From positions 64,712,637 to 64,776,636 of the forward strand of contig CM019067.1 in the NCBI GenBank assembly GCA_009667805.1: a stretch of 64,000 nucleotides of DNA. Reading direction: 5' to 3'. This document shows, in pieces, positions 45,241 to 56,335 of this stretch. Origin of the DNA: Leptobrachium leishanense. Taxonomy: Eukaryota > Chordata > Amphibia > Anura > Megophryidae. Under the pieces are notes generated by a model that was given only the letters and a program-made list of their open reading frames with translations, did no database searches and was not told the DNA's origin. The position numbers and the translations under genes are program-made. Each line of letters starts with the position of its first letter. Position 1 is the first letter of the stretch.

Positions 45241-45244
45241 TTAA

Positions 45245-46355
45245 AGTGTAGTGAGTTATTAGAATTATATATTTATATGATGTTCAAACTAGTAATAATT
45301 TTCCAAACTGTTCACCCAGGACTCGTTATTCTTTAGCTTCCAAATATTGTTTTTGAATAACACATTGACACGCGCTTCTCTGCCGTCGCGAGTATCAGCT
45401 CGTGGAATCCATAGGACTCCAAAGGAGCCGTGCACAACTGGGCCATGAGATCGTGCAGTGCCACGGATTGATCGCAGAGGGAGACTAGGAACTATTTGTT
45501 CCCATTCTCACTCTGCTCCCGTCGAGAAGAAGCTGCGGATCGGGCCACCCTTTGCTCCACAGCATGAGAGGTGGGTATGGGATTTTTAGAGGGGTTTTAG
45601 TGCGTGTTAAACGATTTTGCATTTGCAGAATCATATAACACTAGCTTTTAGGAGGTGTTAAAATTTTGGTTTACGCGCCCCGACGGTAACTTGTGTCAGC
45701 ACTTTGTAATACCTCACTTGTCGAGACGCTAAAAATAGATTGTGTCTCCTATCCTTAACATGGAGAGCACAAATTACAGCAAGCTTGTGCACTCTGCGAG
45801 GCGCAAAGCGTTTTCACCCCAGCTTAACGTCAAAATCTGAATATTGATGCCAGACGATAAACATACTAATGCTAACGCTTACATATCGAGACGCTACATT
45901 AGCACCAACTATGGAATAGCGCCCCAGGCACTCAAACACATTTTATTGCATGAACACTGGTGGTAAGATTTCGGCCAAGAATGGTCTTTGCCAACATTTT
46001 GACCAAAATAAATAATTGGCAATGCCACTAACTCTGCTTTAAGCACATGAAATGTCTTACTTCTTGACAATTTCCAGTTTACGAATAACCAAAATAGTCT
46101 ACTTTTAAGGGATGTGCGAGGGTAGAAGACGTGTTTTGAATAGATATGGTGAATACTTACAACGGTTTAAGAGTTTTAACTCTTTCAATACCGTAACTGA
46201 GTTAACATCACCTTCAAAAACAGGTCCAGTTGGCACGACCTGGTCTTATTTTGGACAAATGCAATCAGTTTTTGTTTATTGTAGGTTTGTTCATGTGTGT
46301 ATGCGTATGCACAAAGGTGTGTGTGCGTTGCTTATAGTGTTAAAGGGTAATTTAA
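45245..46355. other. Unassigned stretch containing a foldback relative
   Basis: 45640-45940 shares CCTATCCTTAACATGGAGAG, ATTACAGC and GCTAACGCTTACATATCGAG motifs with the foldback family at 8275 and 40795. No gene is recognised in the remainder. Confidence 0.45.
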
Positions 46356-46568
46356 TCCCTTGCCGCCGGGAGGCTCCTGTCGGCAAGGCTGTAGCTTAAC
46401 GCAGCGGGGCAGCATAGCTCGCCCCACTGGTGCTGAATCCGGCATTCAGCCCGCCTACATTGAGCGCGTGCAGATTGTGTTATTGGCTGTGCGTCATTGG
46501 CTGCCGCGGGGGCAGACAGTGACGCAATCAGCGCGCATGCAATGTAGGCGGGCCGGGGCGTGAAAGGG
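46356..46568. mobile_element. TTAA-flanked MITE, 213 bp
   Basis: TTAA at 46352-46355 and 46569-46572. Ends TCCCTTGCCGCC and, reversed, CCCTTTCACGCC. An internal inverted repeat joins GCCCGCCTACATTG with CAATGTAGGCGGGC. Confidence 0.7.
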
Positions 46569-46660
46569 TTAAAGGATTTTTCTAAAAATCCTAAAGCCCG
46601 ATTTTTATCAGTGGTTTTATGGACAGCCACTTGGTAATTAAAGGGCTAAGTAATAAATCC

Positions 46661-47181
46661 TAGGGATGTGCGTTTCGGGTTTCGGAATTTCGGAATTTTC
46701 ACGAAATTTCCCGATTCGTGTTTTTGGTTGCGGCCGATTTTCCGAAAATTTTTAGATCCGAAAATGGCAGATCCGAAAAGTTTTCCGAGCCGAAACGAAA
46801 TATTTTCGGAATTTTCAAATGGACTTGAAATGTGTCAAATCGAAATTTATTTTTGCTCTATTCATGATTTGATCTTTATTTAATAAAAAAAAATACAATA
46901 GAATCGCCAGAATTATCGTAGACACTTTGAAACGAGGAAAACAGAAGTTCCGAAAAAACGAAAATTTCCGAAATTTCCGAAAAGTCGATACAAAAAACGA
47001 GCAAAGTGACACGAAAATACGAAAAATGGTCGATATTCCGAAAAAAAAATTTCCACCAACAACGAACCGAACCGAACCGAATCGAAACAGAAATCGGTCG
47101 AAACGAGCCGAATCGAAAAGTTTAAACATCCGAACAAATCGAACCGAATCGAACCGAAAAAAAAATCGGTGCACAAGCCTA
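46661..47181. mobile_element. hAT-like MITE (TAGGGATGTGC family), copy 2
   Basis: Starts TAGGGATGTGCGTTTCGGG and ends GGTGCACAAGCCTA, with perfect 8-bp duplications ATAAATCC at 46653-46660 and 47182-47189. Strongly similar to the copy at 10605-11144 along its length, with an AT-rich segment near 46850-46920 not shared. Confidence 0.95.
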
Positions 47182-47189
47182 ATAAATCC

Positions 47190-48002
47190 AATGTCTGGGG
47201 AGGAACTAAGAAGAATGTAAGAAATAAGGACCAGAATAAATGTGATAGAGGAGACAAGAATTCACAATTCCGATATTCCAAAACAACAAACGAATACCCA
47301 CACAGTGAACAGTCACACATAGCACAGGGTTGTTACATAATCTCATCTGAGCAGACCTGGGCCATTCCCGATCTCTGGTGAAATACAAACAATGAACCTG
47401 GGTGTGGTGGCCAGAGGTAAAGGTGATAACACCCAGAATGTGCTACACCACCTTGTAAACCGAATCCTTTATTAATCACAAACTCACTTAACACCTTGAG
47501 AGCCTGATAGACGGAACATGTATTGAGGCGTTTGCTTTGTTTATCCTCCTCCAAGCATAATATAATGATAGTGATGATGAGTAATGATAAGGTTCTAACA
47601 CTCTATAAGGCTCGGTATGTGTGAAACGGTGACGAGATACACTCGTATAAAGGATACACCCTGGAAACTAAAATCCAATTAAGAAATAAATGTGCCATAA
47701 ATTTTAAAAACCTGATATTTTAAACAAAACAGAATGTTTGAAATGAAATCATGTGATGCTGGATCTTCAGCCTGAATGGCTTCATTTACTGACTTATGAG
47801 AAGACAGAGATCTACCTTCAATCCATCCAATATCTGCTGTTGTCCATGAAGCAAAAGTCTCTGAAAACCCCGAAACATTTTCCAAAATGTGCTGCTGGGT
47901 TTGACCATTCCTTGTATTTAGATTGAAATTAAGGATTTTTTTTTTACTCATTATTATTATTATTACTCATTGGAACATTTGATATAGATTTAGAACATTT
48001 TA
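47190..48002. other. Unassigned sequence
   Basis: Contains a minus-strand open frame (47333-47554) without recognisable domains and a short ATTATTATTATTATT run at 47952-47966. No element ends were identified. It may be part of an old retroelement 3' region. Confidence 0.4.
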
Positions 48003-48745
48003 GGGGTTATTCAAAAAAAACCCTACGGAAGCTCAGAAAGGCCATGCATGTTTAATTTTTTTTTTTGGTTTGTTTCATTAACTTTTTTTTTATACACTGA
48101 AAAAAAAAAGTCAAATGAAAACAATTTTGTTTTCCTGACTTGTTTTTTCATACACTGTTAGTAAGGAAGCCCAGAGAGGCCATTTTCAGTTGGGAAGTGT
48201 CATAGAGAGGAAGCACACACTGAAAGCAGCTACTTTGATCCTGATTCACAATACTGATCCAGGTAGATCTTGAGGAATAGATTACTGTCTTTACCTAAAA
48301 CAGCCCCCCTCAAATGGCTGCTCAAAAAGCACCCTGAAAAAAGTCAGGATGCAAAAATCCACAGGGGATCAGAAAGAGATCTGGAAAGATATAGAGGAAG
48401 AAGACTTCATAGGCACTTTAGTGAAGTGAAAGAATTAACGGTTATTCAGAGAGTGTGAAAAGCAGGAGAATGACTGGAGAACGAAAAATTCTAGGTCAAA
48501 ATAGCCGATTTGGAAGTGAGATGAAAGGGAGAATTTTTCTGGTTTGGCTATTTTGACCTAGAATTTTTCATTCTCCAGTCATTCTCCTGCTTTTCACACT
48601 CTCTGAATAACCCTGTAGGTCTAAATAGCCAAACAGAAAAATTCTCCCATTTATCTCACTTTCCAAATATAGGCTATTTGATCTAGATTGTTCTCTTCTC
48701 CTGCCAGTTCTCCGGGTTTTTACCTTTCTCTGAATAACCCTGTTT
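48003..48745. mobile_element. Foldback element with GGGTTATTCA ends
   Basis: Starts GGGGTTATTCAAAAAA and ends CTCTGAATAACCCTG, with an additional internal end of the same sequence near 48602-48615. A long inverted repeat pairs 48465-48506 (GGAGAACGAAAAATTCTAGG, AAAATAGCC) with 48549-48587. The GGGTTATTCA end also occurs inside the 1578-bp tandem unit. Confidence 0.65.
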
Positions 48746-48749
48746 TTTT

Positions 48750-49330
48750 TCTGAGAAAATACGCAATTTTAGATAAAACTGAAAAAAAAAAACATTTTTC
48801 AATCGCACAACATCATTGCTCACATTATAATTGAATAGTGAATAATATTGCTGCAGTAATAATTTAAAAAAATAAAATAAAAAAAAGCTATTTTTTTATT
48901 TTCCTATTTATTTATTTATTATTATTTTGATTTTACACTTATCATGGCCATTCTTGATATCATTGTAAAGGCCATGCTCTGGCCTTTCCAATGATATCAG
49001 AAACCATGCTCTACATTTAACCGATCAGGAGATAGCGGGGTCCAAACGACCCCCCTTTCTCCACTATAGGGATTCCATAGGGAAACCGCTTGGCAGCTAG
49101 GGGTTAACTCCCTAACTGGCATCATCGCACCGATGCGTGACAACGGCAGTCAGCGAGGGGAGGCCTCAGAGCCTTGGCTGACATCCAAGATGGAGCATAT
49201 AGCGATCCATGTACTCCCTCTTCCAGGACGCTCAGTTTCGGGGGAGGTCTGAAAGAAGGTGATGTCAGCATGCTGAATATGCTGACATCACCAGTGACTT
49301 TTCTGGTGACTGGCAGCCGGGAAATTCAAA
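48750..49330. mobile_element. Diverged relative of the hairpin-chain element, reverse orientation
   Basis: Reads in reverse the same order as 44600-45000: CATTATAATTGAA with TATTGCTGCA, GGCCATGCTCTGGCC, GATATCATTG, then a CTAGGGGTTAAC block and GGCTGACATCCAAGATGGA. Hairpins are mostly broken by substitutions. This is an old copy. Confidence 0.65.
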
Positions 49331-50607
49331 ATACCAGTTGCCTGTCGATGTAGGTATGAGCAGAGGAAACTCCTCCGCTTCGCAGTGTGTCCAGAGGAAG
49401 CTCCTCCGCTTCACAGTGTGTCCTGCCAAAGGAGATAGGAGTGGGGAGATAAAAAGATAACGTGGGCAGGGTGTGTAGTGCCCCTTTAAGCTTACATTTA
49501 AAAGCTATGAGTTTGAAAGTCTCTCAGTCCATGTTTAACTTGACAGCTCTCAAAAAAGAAAGAAAAAAATTGAAGATCCAATTAAATATCCTGTAATAAA
49601 AGTATATATTATAATGTGAGCAAAATGTGTCAAGTCTCTCACACCGTTGTGATTCCTACAAAACGCTTTCTGTGTACTTTCTACACTTGCTTTCATTTTT
49701 ATAACTCCGTGTTATTCTGGTTGTGCTTTTCGAGGAGTTTCACTTTTTAACCTGACATGGACATATGGTTTTTCACCAGGCCTTTGAATGGCAATGGCTC
49801 CCTCTAGTGTTACTAATGCATAATTATTATGTACAATAAAGATTGTTTTAGATAAAGTGTATATGGTGAAGAGGAAAATACAGTTGTCTTATAATGTAAG
49901 TTCGACATATACATAATGTCTTGTTTGTAAAATATGGTTTTAATTGTTACTGGTGAATAACTATATAGTTCATGGTGCAGGGGTGCAGCCAGAGCCCACG
50001 TTTGGGGCTCAATGCCAGCAAGAGACAGGTACCAGTGAAAGTAAGCAGGTGGTTTTATTTAAAGGGATCAGGTTTAATGGCAACAATTAGAAAGGGCAGC
50101 AGTTACAGGTATTTCTAAAGTGCTAACAAGTTCTGTAGTGCTGTACAATGGGTGAGACAGAACAGCAAATATACATACAAGTTAAACACACAAAGAAAAC
50201 AAAACAGACCAGGTGGGATAGGATACGAATACAAGGTACAGGTCTAGCCAAGGTGAAAGCTGTCAATGCATCTGTCATGCATATTTAAATAGGAAGCCTA
50301 TAGGATAATCAGTGAGTGGCTGAGGTCTCCCTGAGGTCAGGTGCGGCAGGTGGAAAGTCAGGATTGGAACATGCAGCATGAAAGGTTCTGCTAAAGTTCA
50401 TTTCAAAGCTGGACTGGCTTTGGGACGTGTCTTTTTCCGGACCCTGCGCATCCCAGGATCAGATGCGTGACAGTAATGATTGTATTTCAGATTTTTTAAA
50501 TCCATTATACCATGTCACCAATAAAGTGAGGATATTTAGTTTTCCTATACAGAATGTATGAGTTGATTTTCCCACAGAGCTCCTCCGTCACAATCCCTGT
50601 CGCCTAA
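49331..50607. other. Unassigned stretch with an L2 tail fragment
   Basis: A direct repeat of about 31 bp (GAGGAA(A/G)CTCCTCCGCTTC) lies at about 49352-49425. At 50108-50150 a minus-strand L2 3' end is recognisable (TTGTACAGCACTACAGAACT, TTAGCACTTTAGAAAT). No gene is seen. Confidence 0.5.
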
Positions 50608-51016
50608 GGCTGGGGTCAGACGAACGCGGTGTGAACGTGCGTTTAGCCGCACTATATTACGGCCGTGGTAGCAGCAAATGACATCCAATGACGGCCAACA
50701 TACAAAGTACGGCCACACAACGCAAGTGGCAAACAAAAGCATTTTTGCAAGAACGTCTAACCACTAGTACTGACGCACAGTGCGCTGCGACGGTATAGCG
50801 GCATGTGTGCGTGATTAGGAGACGTCAGACGCTGCACATGTCCAGCCTACATAATGTCCAGACACACAAAGTTTCCTGGTTTGGAGCCGTATAAAATCAC
50901 AGCCGTAATTGCGCACCGTATGACCACTATCACGTCTTCCGTCAAAAAGTGCGTCCATGCGTCCAGATGCACTTATTGATGGAAGATGCGAAAACTGCGT
51001 TAGTCTGACCATAGCC
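50608..51016. mobile_element. MITE, GGCTAGGGTC family, copy 4
   Basis: Starts GGCTGGGGTCAGACGAACGC and ends GTCTGACCATAGCC, flanked by TAA on both sides. The interior matches copy 1 (GCAGCAAATGACATCCAATG, GAGACGTCAGACGCTG). The matched TAA duplication is the best evidence for a 3-bp target in this family. Confidence 0.85.
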
Positions 51017-51598
51017 TAATCTGTGTACTGACCCGGATTGTCCATTGAGCTTGATTCTGTGCCGCCTGCCCCGACTAAGTGCTACGTGACCCGACTGCGC
51101 TCTCTGGTTACGCCCCCTGGTCCTACACTTTGTGGATCCTGCTGATCCAACCACATTCTATCAACATCCTTCAGGTCTGATCAGGAGAACAGACAGCGAC
51201 ACTAACAAAGCTATGTTGACATCGCACTCTCACAACCGACCAACCAATCAAGCCTCCCGGGGATATGAAGAGCGCCATCTTTGACTCCATCATAGCGTCC
51301 AGTGTCACACTCAGGAGAGATGGTCAGAAAGGATATATAATTAATCCCTATGATATTCATCCCCTCCCCATTTTTTTGTCTGGATGTGCCTTTAATAAAT
51401 GGCAACTGAAACAAATAAAAGTTTTTTTCATTAGTTTAATTAGATTAATACACAATGCATTTGGAATCAAGAGTAGAGAGAAGAGAAACAATTCTGTTCT
51501 GATATCCAGGGTGAGGAAGTGGTGTATGCCAGGGTTAAATTATATGGATATATTATATAGATTATAAAATTATCTATTGCATACAGCAGTGTAGGAAC
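51017..51598. other. Unassigned sequence
   Basis: No gene or complete element recognised. The first 180 bp are CpG- and GC-richer than the rest. Confidence 0.4.
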
Positions 51599-52092
51599 CA
51601 GGGCCGGATTTAAAGCTAAGCAAACTAGGCATGCGCCTACAAGGCTCCCACCACAGGCAGGTTTAGAATTATTTTTTTAGAATAATTTTTTTCTTGTTTT
51701 ATAGACAATGGTGCTTCCCGTGATAGGTATATTTCTCTATAAAATAAAAATGTGTAAAAAAAAATGTATAAACCAATTGTACAACAATAAAATAAATTTT
51801 TTGTTTAATTAAAATTTTACACAATCTTTTTTTACCAAGAAAGAGGACCATCTGTGATAAACACATTTCTTACCTTTCTTTTTAAAACTAAAATAAAAAT
51901 TTCTAAAAATAAAAAAAAAATTTTTTTCAATTTCCTAAAAATGTGTAATATTTTTTGTTTGCCCCAAAACAAAAATTAAGAGTATGTGCACGATTTTATT
52001 TTTTTTACCACTTATTTTAGGGGGAGGGGTGAGGATGGAATTCTCACTAGATTTTGGTGCCTACAAGTTCCTGAGATGTAAATCCGGCCCTG
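51599..52092. mobile_element. hAT-like MITE (CAGGGCCGGATTTA family), 494 bp
   Basis: Termini CAGGGCCGGATTTAAAGC and, reversed, CAGGGCCGGATTTACATCTC, with perfect 8-bp duplications GTAGGAAC at 51591-51598 and 52093-52100. The interior is AT-rich and lacks an ORF. Confidence 0.96.
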
Positions 52093-52390
52093 GTAGGAAC
52101 CCATAAAAATGTTGGGGGGGATAGTTTTTTCACTGTAAAGCAGTGTAAAGGCATAATTAAACATCTACAGATTAGTGAGCTTGGTTTGGTAATTTACTGT
52201 CCTTAGCTGTCATGATGTAACTTGGGGAGTTTAGTAACTTTAGGGTGGTATACTAAAACAAAACCTCTATCTATATAATAAATCCTCATTCCCAGGCTCA
52301 CACTTTGCACACGTCTATGGAGATACCTGGGAGAATCTGTCACCTCCGCCCCCCCCCCCAGTTCTGATACCGGTGATTACATATAAAGAC

Positions 52391-53135
52391 TAGAGATGTG
52401 CAATTTGTTTCGTTCCGAATTGAATTTCGTACGAACTTGACCATGTTCGTTCTTTCCGAGGCATTTCCGAAACAAAATATCGGCCGCCCGAAATTACGAA
52501 CTCCCGAATCAAAGTTTCAACACAAACAAAATCATTTCGTTATGGGACCTAAACGAAATAAAACGGAATGCAAATGAAACTAAATGCTGAAAAAACAGAA
52601 CAAAACGATAAAAAACCAAAAAAAATCGTAACAAAATGAACTGAAACGAAAAAACCGGAACCAAATGATCTGACATGGAAAAAAAAGGAACAAAATGATC
52701 TAAAACGTAAAAAAACTGAACCAAAAGGTCTAAAATGAAAAAAAAAAAAAACAGGACACGTCACTTTTTAATTAATGCAGCTGCTAGGCTTTTTTCCACC
52801 ATAGTTTTCAATGTTAAACAAAATCCTGTTTAATAATTTTCAATTGCAGCAAACAGCCATTTTTTAAATTTATTTTTTAGGATTTTTTTGGAATTTTTTG
52901 GGGACTTTTTGGGTGAAAGTTTAGGTTTCCTAACTTATTTTAAATGTAATGATGAGGTCTGTTTTTCTTTGCTGAACGCATGCAGCTGAATTATTTTCTT
53001 ACAGTCTGTGTGCGTTTAGCAATAAAAACATGGCTTTTTGGTTTGCTGCATTTGAAAATTATAAATGGTTTAAGAAATTATTTTAAAACGAAAAGAAACA
53101 GAACGAATTTTTTTTTTCAATTGTGCACATCTCTA
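52391..53135. mobile_element. hAT-like non-autonomous element (TAGAGATGTGC), 745 bp
   Basis: Starts TAGAGATGTGCAATTTG and ends CAATTGTGCACATCTCTA, with duplications ATAAAGAC and ATAAACAC (7 of 8). The left part is rich in CGAAAT/ATTTCG motifs like the TAGGGATGTGC family, so the two are probably related. Confidence 0.92.
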
Positions 53136-53842
53136 ATAAACACAATGTTCTCAACTTATGAATAACTGTAATGAATGTGATTTTCTCTCTTCACTGCCAC
53201 GAGATGCTTCTGTTTTTTCCCTTAAGACAATACTATATTGGTGAGGAGCTGTACAGCCTTTTGTGTGCTTTAACCCTTTCCATTACTCCATAAAAAGGCC
53301 AGATCAAGTGTACTCAATACAGGGCTACTGCAGAAGCTTTTGAACATTGAGTATACTCAATTATGGAAGTGAAGCGGGTTAAAGCAATTTATTCTTTGAA
53401 ACCTTATCACCCATGCACGCTACAGCAGTGGTTCCCAACCCTAGTCCTCAGGTCCCCCTAACAGACCAGGTTTGCCAGATATGTGAAGCAGCGGTGTATC
53501 TTGGACTAGGCCGACAAGGCTTAGGGCAGCAAATTCCAGGGGGCAGCCGCCCCGCCACTCAGTGGGACCCGCAGGTCACTGTGACCCGCCGCCTCACGGG
53601 ACGCACTGTCCGCGGCCGCCAGTGACTGAATCACCGGCCGCTGAGCGCTGCCTCCTTTGGACCTCCTCGATGCTGCAGTGGCAGCCTGCTACTGTGCTCT
53701 GGGAGGAAGTGATCATATAGCGTCACTTCCTCCCAGCGCTCCATGTGATGCAGATGCCGGCAGAGGAGAGAGGTGGCAGGCAGGACCCAGCCCCAGATTC
53801 GAACGGGGGGGGGGGGGAGGCGCTATAATGAAATTTAGAGTG

Positions 53843-54060
53843 GGGGGTTAATGAGATGATGAGTGGGGGGTTAATGAGATGATGAATTGGGGGTTAATGA
53901 GATGATGAGTGGGTTTTAATGAGATGATGAGTGGGGGGGTGTTTAATGAGATGATGAGTGGGGGGTGTTTAATGAAAGAGTGTGGGGTGTTTAATGAAAT
54001 GAAAAGGGGGTGTTTAATGAAATGAGAAGAGTTGGGGGTTTGGGGTGAAAAGAAAAGAGG
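53843..54060. repeat. Tandem repeat of about 23-30 bp (TTAATGAGATGATGAGTGGG)
   Basis: Eight or so decaying units, losing ATGATGAG variants toward the right. Purine-rich on the plus strand. Confidence 0.9.
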
Positions 54061-54084
54061 GGCGTTTAGAATAAAATGAGTTTT

Positions 54085-54575
54085 AATGTTGTGCAGCTCT
54101 GTGATACGCTCATACACAATGCACATTTCTGTGGGTTTTATTGCTGTGCAGCTCTGTGATACGCTCATACACAGTGCACATTTCTGTGTGTTTTAAGGCG
54201 GTGCAGCTCTGTGATACGCTCATACACAGTGCACATTTCTGTGTTTAATGCTGTGCAGCTCTGTGATACGCTCATACACAGTGCACATTTCTGTGGGTTT
54301 TATTGCTGTACAGTTGTGTGATACGCTCATACACAGTGCACATTTCTGTGTGTTTTAATGCTGTGCAGCTCTGTGATACACTCATACACAGTGCACATTT
54401 CTGTGGGTTTTATTGCTGTGCAACTCTGTGATACGCTCATACACAGTGCACATTTCTGTGTGTTTTAATGCTGTGCAGCTCTTTGATACACTCGTACAGA
54501 GTGCACATTTCTGTGGTTTTTATTGCTGTGCAGCTCTGTGATACGCTCATACACAATGCACATTTCTGTGGATTT
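54085..54575. repeat. 57-bp tandem array (GCTGTGCAGCTCTGTGATAC)
   Basis: About nine units of TTTTATTGCTGTGCAGCTC, TGTGATACGCTCATACACAG and TGCACATTTCTGTG. The motif order matches the short array at 27870-28016 in the hAT element within the gypsy element. Confidence 0.95.
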
Positions 54576-55088
54576 TATTGTTCAACCAATTAGAGTGACT
54601 GTGATCCAGTATACTTGACATACATGTCTGATCTTTGTAAAAATGGTTGAATTTAAACATTTCATAGTTTTATTTATCTCAATAGATTTATTTGAAATGG
54701 TATACAAAGTATACAAGTAGGAACTTGGTATCCACTTTTTATATACAGAAAGGAAGAGGCAGAGTGCAAAGAAGAGAAGGTGGAGCCTATAGAGGAAGGG
54801 CAGGGTTTAACCAGGAAGAAGAGGTGTGACCTTGACAGGAAGGGGTATGTCAAATTTAAATTAGGGGGTTCATGAGTTTAGTCAGGCCTAGGGCAGCACA
54901 AAACCTAAATACATCACTGATGTGAAGCACAGCACAGGTGATATGATTTGCTGCTCAGTGATTGCAGGATTCAGTCTGTGTTTCCCCAAGGTGATCTGCA
55001 AAATCTGGTCTGTTAGGGGGCCCTGAGGACCAGGGTTGCCAACCACTGTGCTACAGAGTATGGCAAGTGACTCATGTTAAGGTATTAT

Positions 55089-55094
55089 TTTATT
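55089..55094 (-). terminator. atp6v0d2: Candidate poly(A) signal of atp6v0d2
   Basis: AATAAA on the minus strand, about 210 bp after the stop codon. A typical distance for a short 3' UTR, but other signals further on cannot be excluded. Confidence 0.5.
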
Positions 55095-55302
55095 TATGAG
55101 GAACGTTTATCTGGAAATCATCTCGTAATGCAACATGAATTACTCACGATGTCACAATACCTCTTCATATTTACGGGAATGAAAGGAAAACACAGAGTGA
55201 AAGATTATCATAGAACAGTCATAAATAATACATTGAAATTAGCTCTGCATCATGATAATGAATAGCCACTGGTTAAAGTGTGGGTTCTTTTTCACACTCC
55301 AT

Positions 55303-55464
55303 TTATAAAATAGGGATATAGTTATTAATTTTGGTTCTATGCCTCTGGGAGATGCACTCAGCAATCCACACGATGTTCCTGCATTCTTGCTCCTTCAACT
55401 TAATGTAGGCGTAGAAAACCCCAAAGTGGAACTGGTTGTTAAATGCCAGCACGTTAATTTTTAC
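55303..55464 (-). CDS. atp6v0d2: V-ATPase V0 subunit d, last coding exon
   Basis: Encodes 53 residues and the TAA stop, starting [12 protein letters not shown] and ending [11 protein letters not shown]. The acceptor TTTCTAG precedes it at 55465-55466. The d subunit sits on top of the membrane V0 ring and couples it to the central stalk of the proton pump. The segments [16 protein letters not shown] and [14 protein letters not shown] are near-invariant in the family. The SQRHRTKIN form favours isoform d2 over d1 (which has AQRHRAKID); this isoform call is from memory of the family. It joins the 56686-56763 exon in phase 0. Confidence 0.93.
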   Translation of the reverse strand, partial: VKINVLAFNNQFHFGVFYAYIKLKEQECRNIVWIAECISQRHRTKINNYIPIL

Positions 55465-56044
55465 CTAGAAAGAATATAAAAGGTGAAATATGATTGACAC
55501 CAATTATATAGATATTAATTTGCAACTGCGCTAATGACTTACAATAAATATGATAGACACTAGAGTAAAACAGACACTGAAAAGTAAGATTATTACAAAT
55601 ATTGAAAAACAGTTCCCTTCCTTTTTCAAGTGAACTTGTAGCCTCCTCTGCAATGTCTCATCAGGTGATGTGTATTTCATTGATCATAAAGCTCATCCAT
55701 GGATAAGACATGAAACAGCTACTTACCCGGGTCTAATGTTATCATGTTCCTCCTCCTTTTGTAAAGTGATGCAGCTAAGTTGAAAGAACTTGAGCAGCTT
55801 CAAGTAATTTGATACTGAACGGGGTTATCCTATTGGCAGGGTCCCTTGTGGCCGCTGTCAGTAATGCCATGGTAAAAAAGTTGTGGTTTTAAAAACATAG
55901 CCTATATTCGGGCGTGTAAAAAAAGTTGTTTTTTCACACTGAAAAATCTGTGGAATGTGGTCGATTTTTCAAAGCAAGGTCACCCCACATTGCATCATAT
56001 TTCTGATGCAAGCAAGATGTAAAGATAATGCTAGTGTAAGTTTT

Positions 56045-56335
56045 AAGCTTAGGGTTATGGTTAGTATTAGGGCTAGGATTACTATTTTTGCTTGTATTAG
56101 AGTTATGGTTAGTATTAGGCAATGGTTAGTATCAGGGTTATGGTTAGTATTAGGGTTAGCATTAGTATTGGGGCTATGGTTAGTATTAGGGTTGTGGTTA
56201 GTATTAGGGCGAGGGTTAGTACTAAGGTTAGTATTAGGGTTATGGTTAGTATTAGGGTTAGTATTAGGGTTAGTGTTAGGGTTACGTTCGTATTAGAGTT
56301 ACTAATTGTGTTAGTGTTAGTATTAGGGTTAGGTT
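56045..56335. repeat. Degenerate telomere-like repeat (GTTAGTATTAGG)n
   Basis: Mixed GTTAGTATTAGGGTTATG and TTAGGGTTAG units, each 12-18 bp. They resemble TTAGGG but are interspersed with GTATTAGG variants. It lies in the intron between the last two exons. Open frames (VSIRVMVSIR-type) are artefacts. Confidence 0.9.

Larger units (their letters stand above)
53489..54919. mobile_element. hAT-like non-autonomous element with tandem arrays, nested in the 53426 element
   Basis: Termini CAGCGGTGTATCTTGGAC and, reversed, CAGTGATGTATTTAGG, with perfect 8-bp duplications ATGTGAAG at 53481-53488 and 54920-54927. The inside has a GC-rich part, a GGGGTTAATGAGATGATGAG array (53843-54060) and a 57-bp array (54085-54575). 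No transposase. Confidence 0.95.
53426..55048. mobile_element. hAT-like element (CAGTGGTTCCCAACC), split by a second hAT element
   Basis: Inverted termini of about 42 bp (CAGTGGTTCCCAACCCTAGT and, reversed, CAGTGGTTGGCAACCCTGGT) are flanked by CGCTACAG and TGCTACAG (7 of 8). Apart from the inner insertion only about 190 bp belong to it, so it is a small MITE. Its right end lies about 40 bp beyond the poly(A) signal of atp6v0d2. Confidence 0.93.

Noticed and set aside
49980..50480. Possible solo LTR ending GCGTGACA
   Set aside because: No matching left end or target duplication was found.
54085..54575. Regularly spaced repeat resembling an array with spacers
   Set aside because: The whole 57-bp unit is repeated, with no variable spacer, and it sits inside a TSD-bounded transposon.
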